From Acidocella sp. KAb 2-4 (GTDB lineage Bacteria > Pseudomonadota > Alphaproteobacteria > Acetobacterales > Acetobacteraceae): a DNA stretch of 64,000 nt. Positions 17,512 to 25,528 of this stretch are shown in pieces. The stretch's first letter is position 1; every line of letters starts with the position of its first letter. The notes under the pieces were generated by a model, which was not told the origin of the DNA, searched no databases, and saw nothing but the letters and a program-made list of their open reading frames with translations. The position numbers and the translations under genes were made by a program. The DNA is taken from contig NZ_JAJDJU010000005.1 in assembly GCF_020567705.1 (NCBI RefSeq), forward strand, positions 1-64,000. Direction: 5' to 3'.

Positions 17512-17519
17512 GTTTTCCC

Positions 17520-18350
17520 TCAACTCTGAAAATTGCCGAGCACAACCGCATCCGCGCTCGCCGTCACCGTGCCGAACAGCATCGCCGGCGCCATCTGCGC
17601 CAGCGTGGTCGGATACTCCACCGCATAGATCACCTCGCGCCGGAACAGGCTGGTCTCCGCCCCGCCATCCTGCGTCGCCGTCCCCGCGAAATTCATATGC
17701 CCAAACGAGCCATCGGCCATCGGAATGAATTTCAGCGCGCCCAGCGCTTCATCGATCACCGGCGCCACGGCATCGCGCATCACAGGATCAGCGCACCACA
17801 TGGTCACGCCAAACTCCTGCACTTGCCGCCTGATCTCCTGCAACGCCCCCGCCCCGGCCACGACACGCGCGTCAAAACGCCGCGCCGCCGGCACACTCAA
17901 TCCCGACCCGGCATAATTCACGATCCACCCCGCCGTTCGGATCAGCGCCGCCAGATTGCTCGCCACCGTTGCCGGGCTGTCGCTGGCCTGCACGGCGTAG
18001 GCAAAGCTCTGCTCATTCACGAGCACCCCCGCGAGCTGCCCCACCGCGCACCCCCCCGCGAAGCTGGCGCTCACGCCCTGCACGATCACGTCCAGCACCT
18101 GCGCCACCGGCTTCACCTCCCGCCATTGGCGCGGATACCGCGTCACATTGCGTACCGCGGCCGCCGCCGGCGCAATCGAAACATGCACGATTCCGCGGGC
18201 AAGATCCTCATCTAGCGCCGGCGCGTTCGGATAGCCCCGATACACCTTGCACACGGCCCCCACCGCGCTCAGCGCGGCGGTGCCATTCGGATACAGCGCA
18301 TTGGCGATCAGCGCCGCCAGCGCATTTTCCACATCCGCCTGATCCGCCAT
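17520..18350 (-). CDS. Phage neck or tail-completion protein
   Basis: The 276-residue protein starts at ATG 18350, whose A is the last base of the upstream stop (TGATG), so it is coupled; a longer in-frame start at 18383 is less likely. It has a helical N-terminus (ADQADVENALAALIANALYP), a conserved-looking YRGYPNAPALDEDLARGIVH segment, and a late VTMWCADPVMRDAVAPVIDE. Genes between connectors and sheath normally encode tail terminators. I infer that role but recognise no named family. Confidence 0.6.
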   Translation of the reverse strand: MADQADVENALAALIANALYPNGTAALSAVGAVCKVYRGYPNAPALDEDLARGIVHVSIAPAAAAVRNVTRYPRQWREVKPVAQVLDVIVQGVSASFAGGCAVGQLAGVLVNEQSFAYAVQASDSPATVASNLAALIRTAGWIVNYAGSGLSVPAARRFDARVVAGAGALQEIRRQVQEFGVTMWCADPVMRDAVAPVIDEALGALKFIPMADGSFGHMNFAGTATQDGGAETSLFRREVIYAVEYPTTLAQMAPAMLFGTVTASADAVVLGNFQS

Positions 18351-18994
18351 CAGCTCACCGCCTGCACCAAGGACAACCGCCACACCGCGCCCACACGCTC
18401 CACCGCCGTCAGCACAAAGCGTCCGCCCTGCTCATCCACCAGAACATCGTCAACGCCCGGCTGCACGCCTTCAGCAACCGGCAGCAGGGCGGTGAAGCCC
18501 GGCAGCCGCGCATCATCCGGCAGCCCTGCCTTGGCCCGCTCCGCGCCGCCCCCGGCCAGCACGCTCGCCGGAAACCCCCGCACCAGCACGGCCTCGGTCG
18601 CCCGCACCGCCGCGCCATACGGGTTCAGCCCCGCCAGCACTGGCGCCGCGGGCCGCGCCAGCGTCACCACCGCATTGGTCATCACCACCAGCATCGGCTT
18701 CGGCGGCTCGATCTGCGCGACAAACGCCACCCCCTCCGGCCCGGCCAGATAATCGCCGGGCCGGAGATAGCTCCAATCCGCCCAGGCCTGCCGGAAGGGC
18801 ACGCCAAACCCGCCCGGCGCGCTCACCCCGCCCCCGGGCAGCACATAGGCCACAGCCAAGCGCAGAAACCGCCTGGCGGGGTCAAGCGGCCCCTCCGGCC
18901 CGTCCGGGCGGAACGCGTCATGCACAAAGCCCAGGCGCCGCGCCGCGCAGCCCGCCCCATAGGCCAGGCGGTCAGCCAGCTTCACCCCATCCAT
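18350..18994 (-). CDS. Hypothetical head-tail junction protein
   Basis: The 214-residue protein starts at ATG 18994, 2 bases after the upstream stop; a longer frame to 19063 overlaps that gene and is probably noise. It contains YGAGCAARRLGFVHDAFRPD, VAYVLPGGGVSAPGGFGVPF, and a C-terminal beta region with VLVDEQGGRFVLTAVERVGA. The place between connector and neck genes suggests a structural role at the head-tail junction. No family recognised. Confidence 0.55.
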   Translation of the reverse strand: MDGVKLADRLAYGAGCAARRLGFVHDAFRPDGPEGPLDPARRFLRLAVAYVLPGGGVSAPGGFGVPFRQAWADWSYLRPGDYLAGPEGVAFVAQIEPPKPMLVVMTNAVVTLARPAAPVLAGLNPYGAAVRATEAVLVRGFPASVLAGGGAERAKAGLPDDARLPGFTALLPVAEGVQPGVDDVLVDEQGGRFVLTAVERVGAVWRLSLVQAVS

Positions 18995-18996
18995 GC

Positions 18997-19392
18997 TCAC
19001 ACCACCAGCGTCACGCCGGCCTGGCCCAGCGCCGGGCCCGGCGGCACCCCCAGAAATCCGCACAACCGCCGCCGCCAGCTATCGAACAGCGCCTCGCGGT
19101 CCTTCAGCTCGTTGGCATTATGCGTCCACGCGGCCGCGCTCTCGGTGTCCAGGTTGTCCGAGATGCGCGGAATCGCCGCCTCGATCGTCCCCAGCGTCGT
19201 CACATATTGCAGCGCGACGGCGCTCTCCGCCGGGGCGAGGTTGTTCAGCCGGTATTCCAGCGTCCCATAGGCCTGGAAGAACCGCCACGAGCTGAACCCC
19301 GCCGCCCCCGCGCCATAAGCCGGATACCCGCAATAGCGGCGGATCTCGGCCTTCTGGGCGTCGGTAAATCCGGCCGCCACAGTGCCGGACAT
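18997..19392 (-). CDS. Head-tail connector-like protein
   Basis: The 131-residue protein is mostly helical, with FTDAQKAEIRRYCGYPAYGA, RFFQAYGTLEYRLNNLAPAE and DREALFDSWRRRLCGFLGVP. Size and location after the capsid gene fit a connector. Similar proteins in related prophages begin with the same RRYCGYP-type motif, but I assign it from order rather than from a named family. Confidence 0.62.
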   Translation of the reverse strand: MSGTVAAGFTDAQKAEIRRYCGYPAYGAGAAGFSSWRFFQAYGTLEYRLNNLAPAESAVALQYVTTLGTIEAAIPRISDNLDTESAAAWTHNANELKDREALFDSWRRRLCGFLGVPPGPALGQAGVTLVV

Positions 19393-19393
19393 C

Positions 19394-19702
19394 TCAGTAC
19401 GTATCCCCGTCGCCGAGCGTGAAATACACGCTCCCGGTGCCGCTGCTCAGCACCACCGAGGCCGTGTTCACAAACGGCCCCGCATCCACCAGCATCCGGC
19501 TCCCCGGCGGCACCGGGGTGTCAGATGTGGTGGCGGTCAGTCCCGCCGCCATGCCGAGGCGGAAAAACGCGATCGCGCCCGACGCGTTATACACCAGCAG
19601 CGCGCCCCCGCCGCCGGCCAGCGCCACATTGGCCGCGGTGGTGGAGGCCGCGGCCGCCACCGTCCCCGCGGGCCGGAAAGGCTGGTTTGCACCCGTGGAC
19701 AT
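19394..19702 (-). CDS. Small structural protein after capsid (decoration-like)
   Basis: The 102-residue protein is Ala/Gly/Thr-rich and beta-prone, with VYNASGAIAFFRLGMAAGLT and a terminal GSVYFTLGDGDTY. It begins 11 bases after the capsid gene. A capsid decoration protein is a reasonable guess from size and place. Confidence 0.5.
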   Translation of the reverse strand: MSTGANQPFRPAGTVAAAASTTAANVALAGGGGALLVYNASGAIAFFRLGMAAGLTATTSDTPVPPGSRMLVDAGPFVNTASVVLSSGTGSVYFTLGDGDTY

Positions 19703-19712
19703 CCCCGCCCCC

Positions 19713-21035
19713 TTAACCGATATGCTCGATCATCACGGCGCGCTTGTAATTCGCGTTGGTCGCCGTCGGCACGGTGTTCGGGGTCGTGGTGGTGTCCGAG
19801 GGCGCACAGAACCCGCCAATCCAATACCAGGATTGCGCGATAATCTGCTGCAGCCGGTCGATCGGCTCGCGCGTCACCATCGCCACGCCGTCAATCACCT
19901 GCACCAGGCTATCCTTCGGCGCCACATCGCTATCGGCCATTCCGGCGAAATCGCCCTCGATCAGCGCGCCCTGCCCACACACGATCGGGCGGCGCACATA
20001 CAGCCCGGTGATGCTGGGATGGCCCTGCACATACGCCTCGGTGGTGGTAATGAAGCGCAGGCCCAGGAAGTCGCTTACCATGCCCTGGCGGAACACCGGG
20101 TTGGCCGAGGTGCTGCCCTGGAAGAGCTGCTTGAAATCAGGGTCCGAAAACAGCTGCCGGGCGGAAACCGGATCGAGATAGCAATTATACAGGCCATCCA
20201 CCAGCGGCACCGCATTGCGCCGCAACAGCGCCACCGCGTCGAGCAGGTTCGCCATGGTCAGCATGTCGGTGGCTTGCAGCGCGGCGGTGGTCTTGCGTTG
20301 CGCCGGGCGCACGATGGCGCTGGCGGTGGCGGCCTGCACGGCATTGCCCGCGGTGCCATCGGCCACCGTCACATTGCCCGAAAACAGCAACTGCCCCGAA
20401 ATGCCATTCGGCGCGGTGGACACATTGGTCGCATCCACGGTCACGCCCACCACGTTGTAAAGGTTGGCCCCCACCGTCACGGTGAGCGGATAAGTCGACG
20501 ACACCGCCTGCTGCACGCCATTCACAAACACGGTCTGGAAGCCGCGGATATCATCCACCGACACCGCCGCCCCGGCGCTGCTCAACGTCGTGTTCACCCG
20601 CGTATTACCGCCGAAATACGGCGCAAACAGCGCATTTCGCGCCAGCTCATCCAGGCTGCGCGCGGCCTGCTCGCCATTGATCGCGGCGTTCTGCAAAAAC
20701 TGCGACGCGATGCCGACACGGCTGGTCACCATGTTCAAATCCTGCGTCGCCGCATAGAAATTCAGCGAGATCGTATACTGCTCCACGCCCCAATTGGCGG
20801 CGGTCAGACCATTATCCAGATTGGTGTTGGTCGCGGCGGCGAGCGGCGTGGTCACGCTCGGCTTCAGCCCGGCGCGGGTCTTGGTCAGCGTCTCACCAAT
20901 ACCCACGGCAAATTCCTCGCGGTCGGCAACCAGCCGGTACCCAAGGCGCGATGTCAGCGCCGTCTCAAACTCGCGCTCAAGAAAACCCTGCTGAATGATC
21001 GGCTGCAGCACAGCCGGGAAATTCTGAATCCCCAT
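19713..21035 (-). CDS. Major capsid protein
   Basis: The 440-residue protein shows the features of an HK97-fold capsid protein of the N4 gp56-like type. It has the N-terminal arm IQQGFLEREFETALTSRLGY, a long E-loop-like stretch, DELARNALFAPYFGG, and CYLDPVSARQLFSDPDFKQL. A C-terminal VSDFLGLRFITTTEAYVQG region follows. No cleavable pro-region or prohead protease gene is evident; an acidic scaffold gene lies just upstream. Confidence 0.87.
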   Translation of the reverse strand: MGIQNFPAVLQPIIQQGFLEREFETALTSRLGYRLVADREEFAVGIGETLTKTRAGLKPSVTTPLAAATNTNLDNGLTAANWGVEQYTISLNFYAATQDLNMVTSRVGIASQFLQNAAINGEQAARSLDELARNALFAPYFGGNTRVNTTLSSAGAAVSVDDIRGFQTVFVNGVQQAVSSTYPLTVTVGANLYNVVGVTVDATNVSTAPNGISGQLLFSGNVTVADGTAGNAVQAATASAIVRPAQRKTTAALQATDMLTMANLLDAVALLRRNAVPLVDGLYNCYLDPVSARQLFSDPDFKQLFQGSTSANPVFRQGMVSDFLGLRFITTTEAYVQGHPSITGLYVRRPIVCGQGALIEGDFAGMADSDVAPKDSLVQVIDGVAMVTREPIDRLQQIIAQSWYWIGGFCAPSDTTTTPNTVPTATNANYKRAVMIEHIG

Positions 21036-21078
21036 CTTTTACCCATTCCTCTGTTAAGACACGACTCACCCGCGGCCA

Positions 21079-21094
21079 GCGGAAGTCCTTCCGC
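21079..21094 (-). other. Stem-loop between scaffold and capsid genes
   Basis: The intergenic segment contains GCGGAAG-GA-CTTCCGC, a 7-base perfect stem. Flanking GGCC/GGCC can extend it around a small internal loop. No U-run follows, so it is not a classic terminator. It could be an mRNA processing or stability element favouring capsid expression. Confidence 0.4.
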
Positions 21095-21129
21095 AACCGG
21101 CCTTTCAGGCGCAAATTGTAACGACACCC

Positions 21130-21519
21130 TCAGCGGCGGCGGATCAGCGCCGCGCGCGCGCTCAGCCATTCCTCATGGCTCAGTTCATTGGCGTGGCGCG
21201 TGCGCGGCGGCTCCGGCCTTGGCGGATTCGCCGCGGCGGAAGACGACGCCCCCGCCCCAAACAGCCACGGCTTCTCGCGCTTCATCCGCGCCAAAACACT
21301 GGCCGCGTCCTCCACCTCGCCGCTCTGGGTCACCCGCAAGCTGGCCGGATCGATCAGCTTGAGTCCATCCAGATCGATCATCCCGGCCCTCACCGCCTCC
21401 GCCTTCAGCTCCGCCTGCGCCAGCCGCCGCGCCATCTCCGCCTGCATCTGGCTCAGCGCCGCCTCCGCGCTTTCCGCGCGCGCGCGCCACTCCTCGGTAT
21501 TTTCGCTGTCCTCAGTCAT
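21130..21519 (-). CDS. Capsid scaffold protein
   Basis: The 129-residue protein is acidic and coiled-coil-like in its first half (TEEWRARAESAEAALSQMQA to about residue 47) and has a basic, Pro-rich tail ending in EEWLSARAALIRRR. Acidic coiled coil followed by a basic capsid-binding tail, located between portal and capsid genes, is typical of GP20/scaffold proteins. The start overlaps the portal stop by 4 bases. Confidence 0.75.
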   Translation of the reverse strand: MTEDSENTEEWRARAESAEAALSQMQAEMARRLAQAELKAEAVRAGMIDLDGLKLIDPASLRVTQSGEVEDAASVLARMKREKPWLFGAGASSSAAANPPRPEPPRTRHANELSHEEWLSARAALIRRR

Positions 21520-22910
21520 TGCGCATCCTGGTCAATGGCTTCCAACTCCGCCTCCACATCCGTAATCCCATGCGCCGCCGCCACGCTCTTCACCGCCGTC
21601 TCGCGCGAGAGCTGCCCCGCATTCACCAGCGTCGAGATCGCCTGCGCCTCCTTCAGCCGGTCATCCGCCGAGAGCGGATACCAGCGCGGCCAGCGCAGCT
21701 TCAGCCGCTGCGTGCCATCCAGCGCCCCAACCCGCTGCCCCATCACCACCAGCGGAAATATCTGCGACGCCCGCACCACCATCTTCAGCAACGGCAAAAT
21801 CCCGCCCTCGCCGTAAGCAATGCGCAAATTATCCGCGAGCCAGATCAACCCCTGATTCATCAACTCCAGCGCCCGGCCCGATTGCGCCGCCGTCAGCCGG
21901 TCGGCGCTGGCGCGGTTGCCATGCACGCTCTCCAGCGCAAACTCCCGCAGTGTCCGCACATAAGAGATCACCGCCTCCGCCGCCGTGCCGCCAATCTCCA
22001 GCAGCTTGGCATCGCCCTTTTCCGAAACCACCAGCGCGTTCCCAGCCCCTTTCACGATCTCGGTATCGCTGGTGGCCGGCTCCTTGATCAGCAGCGTCGG
22101 ATCCGAGCTATATTTCAGCCCCCGCCCCGCCTGGCTCAACTGGTAATCGATCTCGATATTCGTATCGATCGCAGTCCGGAAGGTGCACGCCCCATCCACC
22201 CCCTCGCCACCAGGCAGATTACGGATCCACACCACCGGCACAAAGCCGAGGCCATGCGTCACGCTGCGCTGCTCATCCTTCACCGGCCCGCCAAGCGGAT
22301 CATTCACCGCCCATGGCAGATACCAGGTCTCCGCCTCGGCATCCCAAATCCGCTGGAACCAATACATGCCCTGCGGATCGATATTTTCATAACCCTGCGC
22401 CGCCAGATCCGCGCCGCTCACCTTATAGCGTTCGCTCACCCGCTCCAGCGTATCCGGTGCCACCGCGCTCCACACCGGCGTCAGATACAAGCTCTCCAAC
22501 GCCGAGAAGAACACCCGCCCCTGCAGCACCCGGAACAGCAGCGCCACCGAGCCGACCGAGCCCTTGATCGCGGCATCGATCATCACCTCGTTCAGCCGTG
22601 TCTCCGCGATCACATCCTGCAAACAGCGCACCAGCGCCGGATCATCCGCATCGATGGCCGGAAAATGCCCCGCGCTGAACAGCAGCGCCACCGAATCTTC
22701 CACCACCACCCGGCACAGCCCATAGCGCACCGAGGGCCGGCGCAGCCGCAACGGTATATATTCACCCGCCGTATTGCGCTCTTCATGGAATTGATAAGGC
22801 AGATTGTCATACAACGTGCCATCCAGTACCCGGCGCAATATATCCAGCTTCGCCACGCGTGGCGGCAGGCTCGTATCCGCCTGGATCGTGCCGCAAATCG
22901 TTTCAAACAT
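21516..22910 (-). CDS. Portal protein, SPP1 gp6-like
   Basis: The 464-residue protein fits the gp6 portal family. It has ERVSERYKVSGADLAAQGYE, MYWFQRIWDAEAETWYLPWA, GFVPVVWIRNLPGGEG, DTNIEIDYQLSQAGRGLKYS, and a C-terminal helix region starting LSADDRLKEAQAISTLVNAG. It would form the dodecameric DNA entry ring at one capsid vertex. It follows the terminase gene by 22 bases. Confidence 0.88.
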   Translation of the reverse strand: MFETICGTIQADTSLPPRVAKLDILRRVLDGTLYDNLPYQFHEERNTAGEYIPLRLRRPSVRYGLCRVVVEDSVALLFSAGHFPAIDADDPALVRCLQDVIAETRLNEVMIDAAIKGSVGSVALLFRVLQGRVFFSALESLYLTPVWSAVAPDTLERVSERYKVSGADLAAQGYENIDPQGMYWFQRIWDAEAETWYLPWAVNDPLGGPVKDEQRSVTHGLGFVPVVWIRNLPGGEGVDGACTFRTAIDTNIEIDYQLSQAGRGLKYSSDPTLLIKEPATSDTEIVKGAGNALVVSEKGDAKLLEIGGTAAEAVISYVRTLREFALESVHGNRASADRLTAAQSGRALELMNQGLIWLADNLRIAYGEGGILPLLKMVVRASQIFPLVVMGQRVGALDGTQRLKLRWPRWYPLSADDRLKEAQAISTLVNAGQLSRETAVKSVAAAHGITDVEAELEAIDQDAQ

Positions 22911-22932
22911 GCAGTTCTCTTCGGTTAGATCT

Positions 22933-24294
22933 TCACCGTTGCATCAGCGGCAGATGCAGCCGCCGCGCTGGCTGCCCGGCCATCGTCGCCAGCGAGTTCA
23001 CCGCGCGCGAGAGCGCATCCACCTGGTCATCCTTCCCCGCGTGCGGAAACGCCCGCAGCTCCGCCAGCAACGCATCATTCCAAGGCGCCGCCACCATCGC
23101 CAAATTCCCGGCATCCATCTGCGTCGCCGCCGGCATCGCCCGAATCGTCTTCGCATCCCGCTCCGGGCTCGCCATCACCTTGTAGCCCGCCAAGCTTCGT
23201 GTCAGCATGGCAATCTGCGCCGCCCCCGCTTGGCCGGGGTCCTGCGGCAGCGCGATCACCGTGCCCGGCCCATCCAGCCGCGCCATCTCGATAATCTTCG
23301 CCTCCACCTGCGCCGGGGCCGCCTGCAGCCGCGCCACATCCAATACCACCAGCAGATTCTCGGCGGTCACGCCCAGCTTCAACCCCACCGTATAATCCGG
23401 CGCCTTCCCGGCCGAAGCCGCGCTCGCCGCCAGATCCCATCCGCGCATCACCTGGCGCAGCGGCGGCGCCTCGGGCAAAATCCGCACCCGCGCGGCGTTA
23501 AAAAACGCCGCGTCCGGCGGCAGCGGCGCCTGCTGATACATTGCCGCAAATGCCCGCTCGCCCACTTCCCGGCGCCGCCGCTCCAATTCCGCGCGCCCTT
23601 GCCATTCCGGCCACAGCGCCTCACCCGGCGCCCGGCCCAATTCGTCACCGGGCTCCGCCAATGCCGGCAGACGCAGGCATCGCCACCCCGCCTCCGCCGC
23701 CAATAGCCGCCCGGCCAGATCATCCTCATGCCAACGGGTCATGATCAGCACGATCCGCCCCCCCGGCTTCAGCCGCGCCGTCAGCTCGCCGCGATACCAA
23801 TCATACAGCGCCTCCCGCGCCGTCTGGCTTTCCGCCTCCGCCCACGACTTAACCGGGTCGTCAATGATGATCAGATCCGCCCGCCGCCCCGTGATCGGCC
23901 CACGCACCCCGGCGGCGAAATACTCCCGCTCGCCCTCCAGCGCGAAGCGCGACGCCGCCTTGCTATCCTTGCGGATCGCCAGGCCCAGCCAGCCCGCATG
24001 CTCCTCCACCGCCGCCCGCACGCGCCCGCCAAAATAATTGGCGAGCGATGCGGTATGCCCCGCGGCAATCACCTGCGCGCGCCGCTGCGCGGCCAGAAAA
24101 TACGCCGGGAACAACACCGACCCATAAGTCGATTTCGCCGATCCCGGCGGCATCTGCACCATCAGCCGGTCGCAGACCCCATCCGCCACATCCTGCAACT
24201 TGCCGATCAGCAATTCATGATGCCGCGCCGGCGCCTGCCCCTTGGCCGCCATCGCCAGCCGGGCAAACTCAAGAAACCCGCCCGCCGCCGTCAA
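22933..24294 (-). CDS. Terminase large subunit
   Basis: The 453-residue packaging motor has an ATPase domain with Walker A MPPGSAKST (residues about 48-56) and Walker B LIIIDDP (141-147), followed by the coupling-like MTRWHEDDLAGRLL. The C-terminal RNase H-fold nuclease begins at RGWDLAAS and ends with DDQVDALSRAVN, supplying the metal-binding acidic residues. Length and motif order are complete for the family. A promoter and an operator-like palindrome lie just upstream. Confidence 0.95.
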   Translation of the reverse strand: MTAAGGFLEFARLAMAAKGQAPARHHELLIGKLQDVADGVCDRLMVQMPPGSAKSTYGSVLFPAYFLAAQRRAQVIAAGHTASLANYFGGRVRAAVEEHAGWLGLAIRKDSKAASRFALEGEREYFAAGVRGPITGRRADLIIIDDPVKSWAEAESQTAREALYDWYRGELTARLKPGGRIVLIMTRWHEDDLAGRLLAAEAGWRCLRLPALAEPGDELGRAPGEALWPEWQGRAELERRRREVGERAFAAMYQQAPLPPDAAFFNAARVRILPEAPPLRQVMRGWDLAASAASAGKAPDYTVGLKLGVTAENLLVVLDVARLQAAPAQVEAKIIEMARLDGPGTVIALPQDPGQAGAAQIAMLTRSLAGYKVMASPERDAKTIRAMPAATQMDAGNLAMVAAPWNDALLAELRAFPHAGKDDQVDALSRAVNSLATMAGQPARRLHLPLMQR

Positions 24295-24342
24295 TGTTCA
24301 GCCTAACCCGTCTGTGTGTGTTGTAGAACCAGTATACCCAAA

Positions 24343-24372
24343 TCTATACGTCAAACCCGGGCATGTGGGCAA
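24343..24372 (-). promoter_or_regulatory. Putative promoter of the terminase-led late operon
   Basis: On the minus strand TTGCCC (24372-24367) and TATAGA (24348-24343) are separated by 18 bases, a reasonable sigma-70 pair about 50 bases upstream of the terminase start. The palindrome at 24381-24393 sits just before the -35 box. Confidence 0.45.
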
Positions 24373-24380
24373 GGAAAAAA

Positions 24381-24394
24381 TAACATAATGTTAG
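24381..24394. promoter_or_regulatory. Operator-like palindrome TAACATAATGTTA
   Basis: Bases 24381-24393 form TAACAT-A-ATGTTA, perfect 6-base arms around one central base. Read on the minus strand the site is CTAACATTATGTTA, whose first 11 bases recur at 25128-25138 in the repressor control region. This suggests one regulator acts on both. Confidence 0.55.
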
Positions 24395-24396
24395 AA

Positions 24397-24807
24397 TTAT
24401 TTTCGCCGTGCGTTCAAGCCATCGACAATCAGCTCAATCCCCTGCCCATGCCAGCGCTGCGCCGATTTATGATCCGCCCCCAGCATCGCGCCAATTCGCC
24501 GCCACGGAAACAAATGCCGCCCACTGATCGGATGCACCAGTGCCCGCGCCCCCACAATCCGGCGCAGCACATATTTCGTTTCGGGGATCATTGTTAGCCA
24601 GCCAAACGCTTCGTCCATGCGGCTGATCTCCGCGGCACTCGGCATCGGCGGCCGCACCGCCGCCGCCTGCCAGCCATAGGCCTCCATCGCGCTCTGCAGC
24701 ACGTCGAATTTCGTCGTCCGCAATTGCGTCGAATACCCGCGCGACGGCAACGCCAACATCGTCGCGCCCGCCGCCTCAAACCGTGCGATCAAATCGTCCG
24801 CCGTCAT
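24397..24807 (-). CDS. DUF6362-like phage protein
   Basis: The 136-residue product starts at ATG 24807, overlapping the upstream stop as ATGA and preceded by a GGAGACAAGGA site; a longer frame to 24852 is unnecessary. The C-terminal half has EISRMDEAFGWLTMIPETKY and LFPWRRIGAMLGADHKSAQR, which reads as a helix-turn-helix and resembles DUF6362 proteins found beside phage terminases. A small-terminase or regulatory role is possible. Confidence 0.6.
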   Translation of the reverse strand: MTADDLIARFEAAGATMLALPSRGYSTQLRTTKFDVLQSAMEAYGWQAAAVRPPMPSAAEISRMDEAFGWLTMIPETKYVLRRIVGARALVHPISGRHLFPWRRIGAMLGADHKSAQRWHGQGIELIVDGLNARRK

Positions 24808-25088
24808 TCCTTGTCTCCTTCCGGAAATGGTTCGGATGTTAATAGTCCCCATGTCAGGGGGTGCCCGGCGGGCAGTGGCGGCCTGTTAGCGTCATCGAGC
24901 AGGTCGTCGCGTTTCGGCGGCGCCGCCATTTTCTTCGGCGCCGCCGCCCGCAGGCGGCGTCCACGCTCGATTACGGTGCTTCTCGCCAGCCCCAGCCTGC
25001 GCCCAATGGCCGACCACGTCTCCCCCGCCCCCCGCATCTCGCAAATCGTCCTGTCCGCTGTTTCCGTCCACTGCCTCGCCTGCGGCAT
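24804..25088 (-). CDS. Small helix-turn-helix phage protein (GcrA-like)
   Basis: The 94-residue protein has an N-terminal HTH (residues about 6-45: ICEMRGAGETWSAIGRRLGL then ARSTVIERGRRL). This is reminiscent of GcrA-type and homeodomain-like DNA-binding proteins. The C-terminus is Pro-rich and variable. As the first gene leftward of the control region it may be an early regulator or the small terminase subunit. Confidence 0.62.
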   Translation of the reverse strand: MPQARQWTETADRTICEMRGAGETWSAIGRRLGLARSTVIERGRRLRAAAPKKMAAPPKRDDLLDDANRPPLPAGHPLTWGLLTSEPFPEGDKE

Positions 25089-25115
25089 GCCCTCTCCTTC
25101 CCGGCTGTCACCGCC

Positions 25116-25160
25116 GAGTTAGAATATCTAACATTATGCGTCAAGAAAAACTAACATTGA
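25116..25160. promoter_or_regulatory. Prophage control region with repeated operator motifs
   Basis: Bases 25118-25132 read GTTAGA-ATA-TCTAAC, an inverted repeat with 6-base arms. It overlaps the -10 box (TAACTC, minus 25121-25116) of a leftward promoter whose -35 is TTGACG (minus 25144-25139) at 17 bases spacing. CTAACATTATG follows at 25128-25138, and CTAACATTGA at 25151-25160. The motif also occurs upstream of the terminase. The layout fits repression of the leftward operon, and autoregulation, by the adjacent XRE protein. Confidence 0.55.
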
Positions 25161-25190
25161 GTTTGACCACGGGCGTGTTAAGAGTTTGCC

Positions 25191-25523
25191 ATGGCTTCTA
25201 AAAAACAACCTCCGGCCGAGACCGTCGGCGCCCGCATTCGGGCTCTGCGTCTCGCAGCCAACATGACCCAGGATGAATTCGCCGCTAAACTCAATGTTTC
25301 CAGGTCCGCCATCGCCCAGTGGGAGACGGACCGCGCCGGTCAGGTGCGGGAAAACATGGAGCGCATCGCGAAAGTTCTTAACACCTCGCTCGGCTACCTG
25401 GTTTCGGGTGAAACCGGGTCACTGATGGGCGATGAGCTGGCATTAATGCGGCTATACCGCGCCTGTTCGGCCGAGGACCGCCGCATCCTGCTGCAAACCG
25501 CGCGCCGTCTGGCGCGCGGCTGA
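25191..25523 (+). CDS. XRE-family phage repressor (HTH only)
   Basis: The 110-residue protein has a typical XRE/cI helix-turn-helix at about residues 12-66 (IRALRLAANMTQDEFAAKLN, VSRSAIAQWETDRAG). A short helical C-terminus follows. It lacks a LexA/cI-type self-cleavage domain, so induction would need another signal or an antirepressor. It is the only plus-strand gene in the prophage and faces the leftward operon across the operator region. It ends 5 bases from the convergent glycosyltransferase stop. Confidence 0.85.
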   Translation: MASKKQPPAETVGARIRALRLAANMTQDEFAAKLNVSRSAIAQWETDRAGQVRENMERIAKVLNTSLGYLVSGETGSLMGDELALMRLYRACSAEDRRILLQTARRLARG

Positions 25524-25528
25524 TCCGT

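Larger units (their letters stand above)
23..25523 (-). mobile_element. Left-truncated P2-like contractile-tail prophage
   Basis: A continuous minus-strand block carries terminase, portal, scaffold, capsid, connectors, sheath, tube, tail chaperone, baseplate D, V, gp25, J and I homologues, fibres and an endolysin. It is capped at the right by a divergent XRE repressor gene. The morphogenesis order follows P2 from sheath to J. The left end is lost at the contig edge. No integrase, excisionase, attachment site, tape measure or replication gene is visible. The right boundary is placed at the end of the repressor gene by inference; the glycosyltransferase beyond could also belong to the element. 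Confidence 0.85.
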
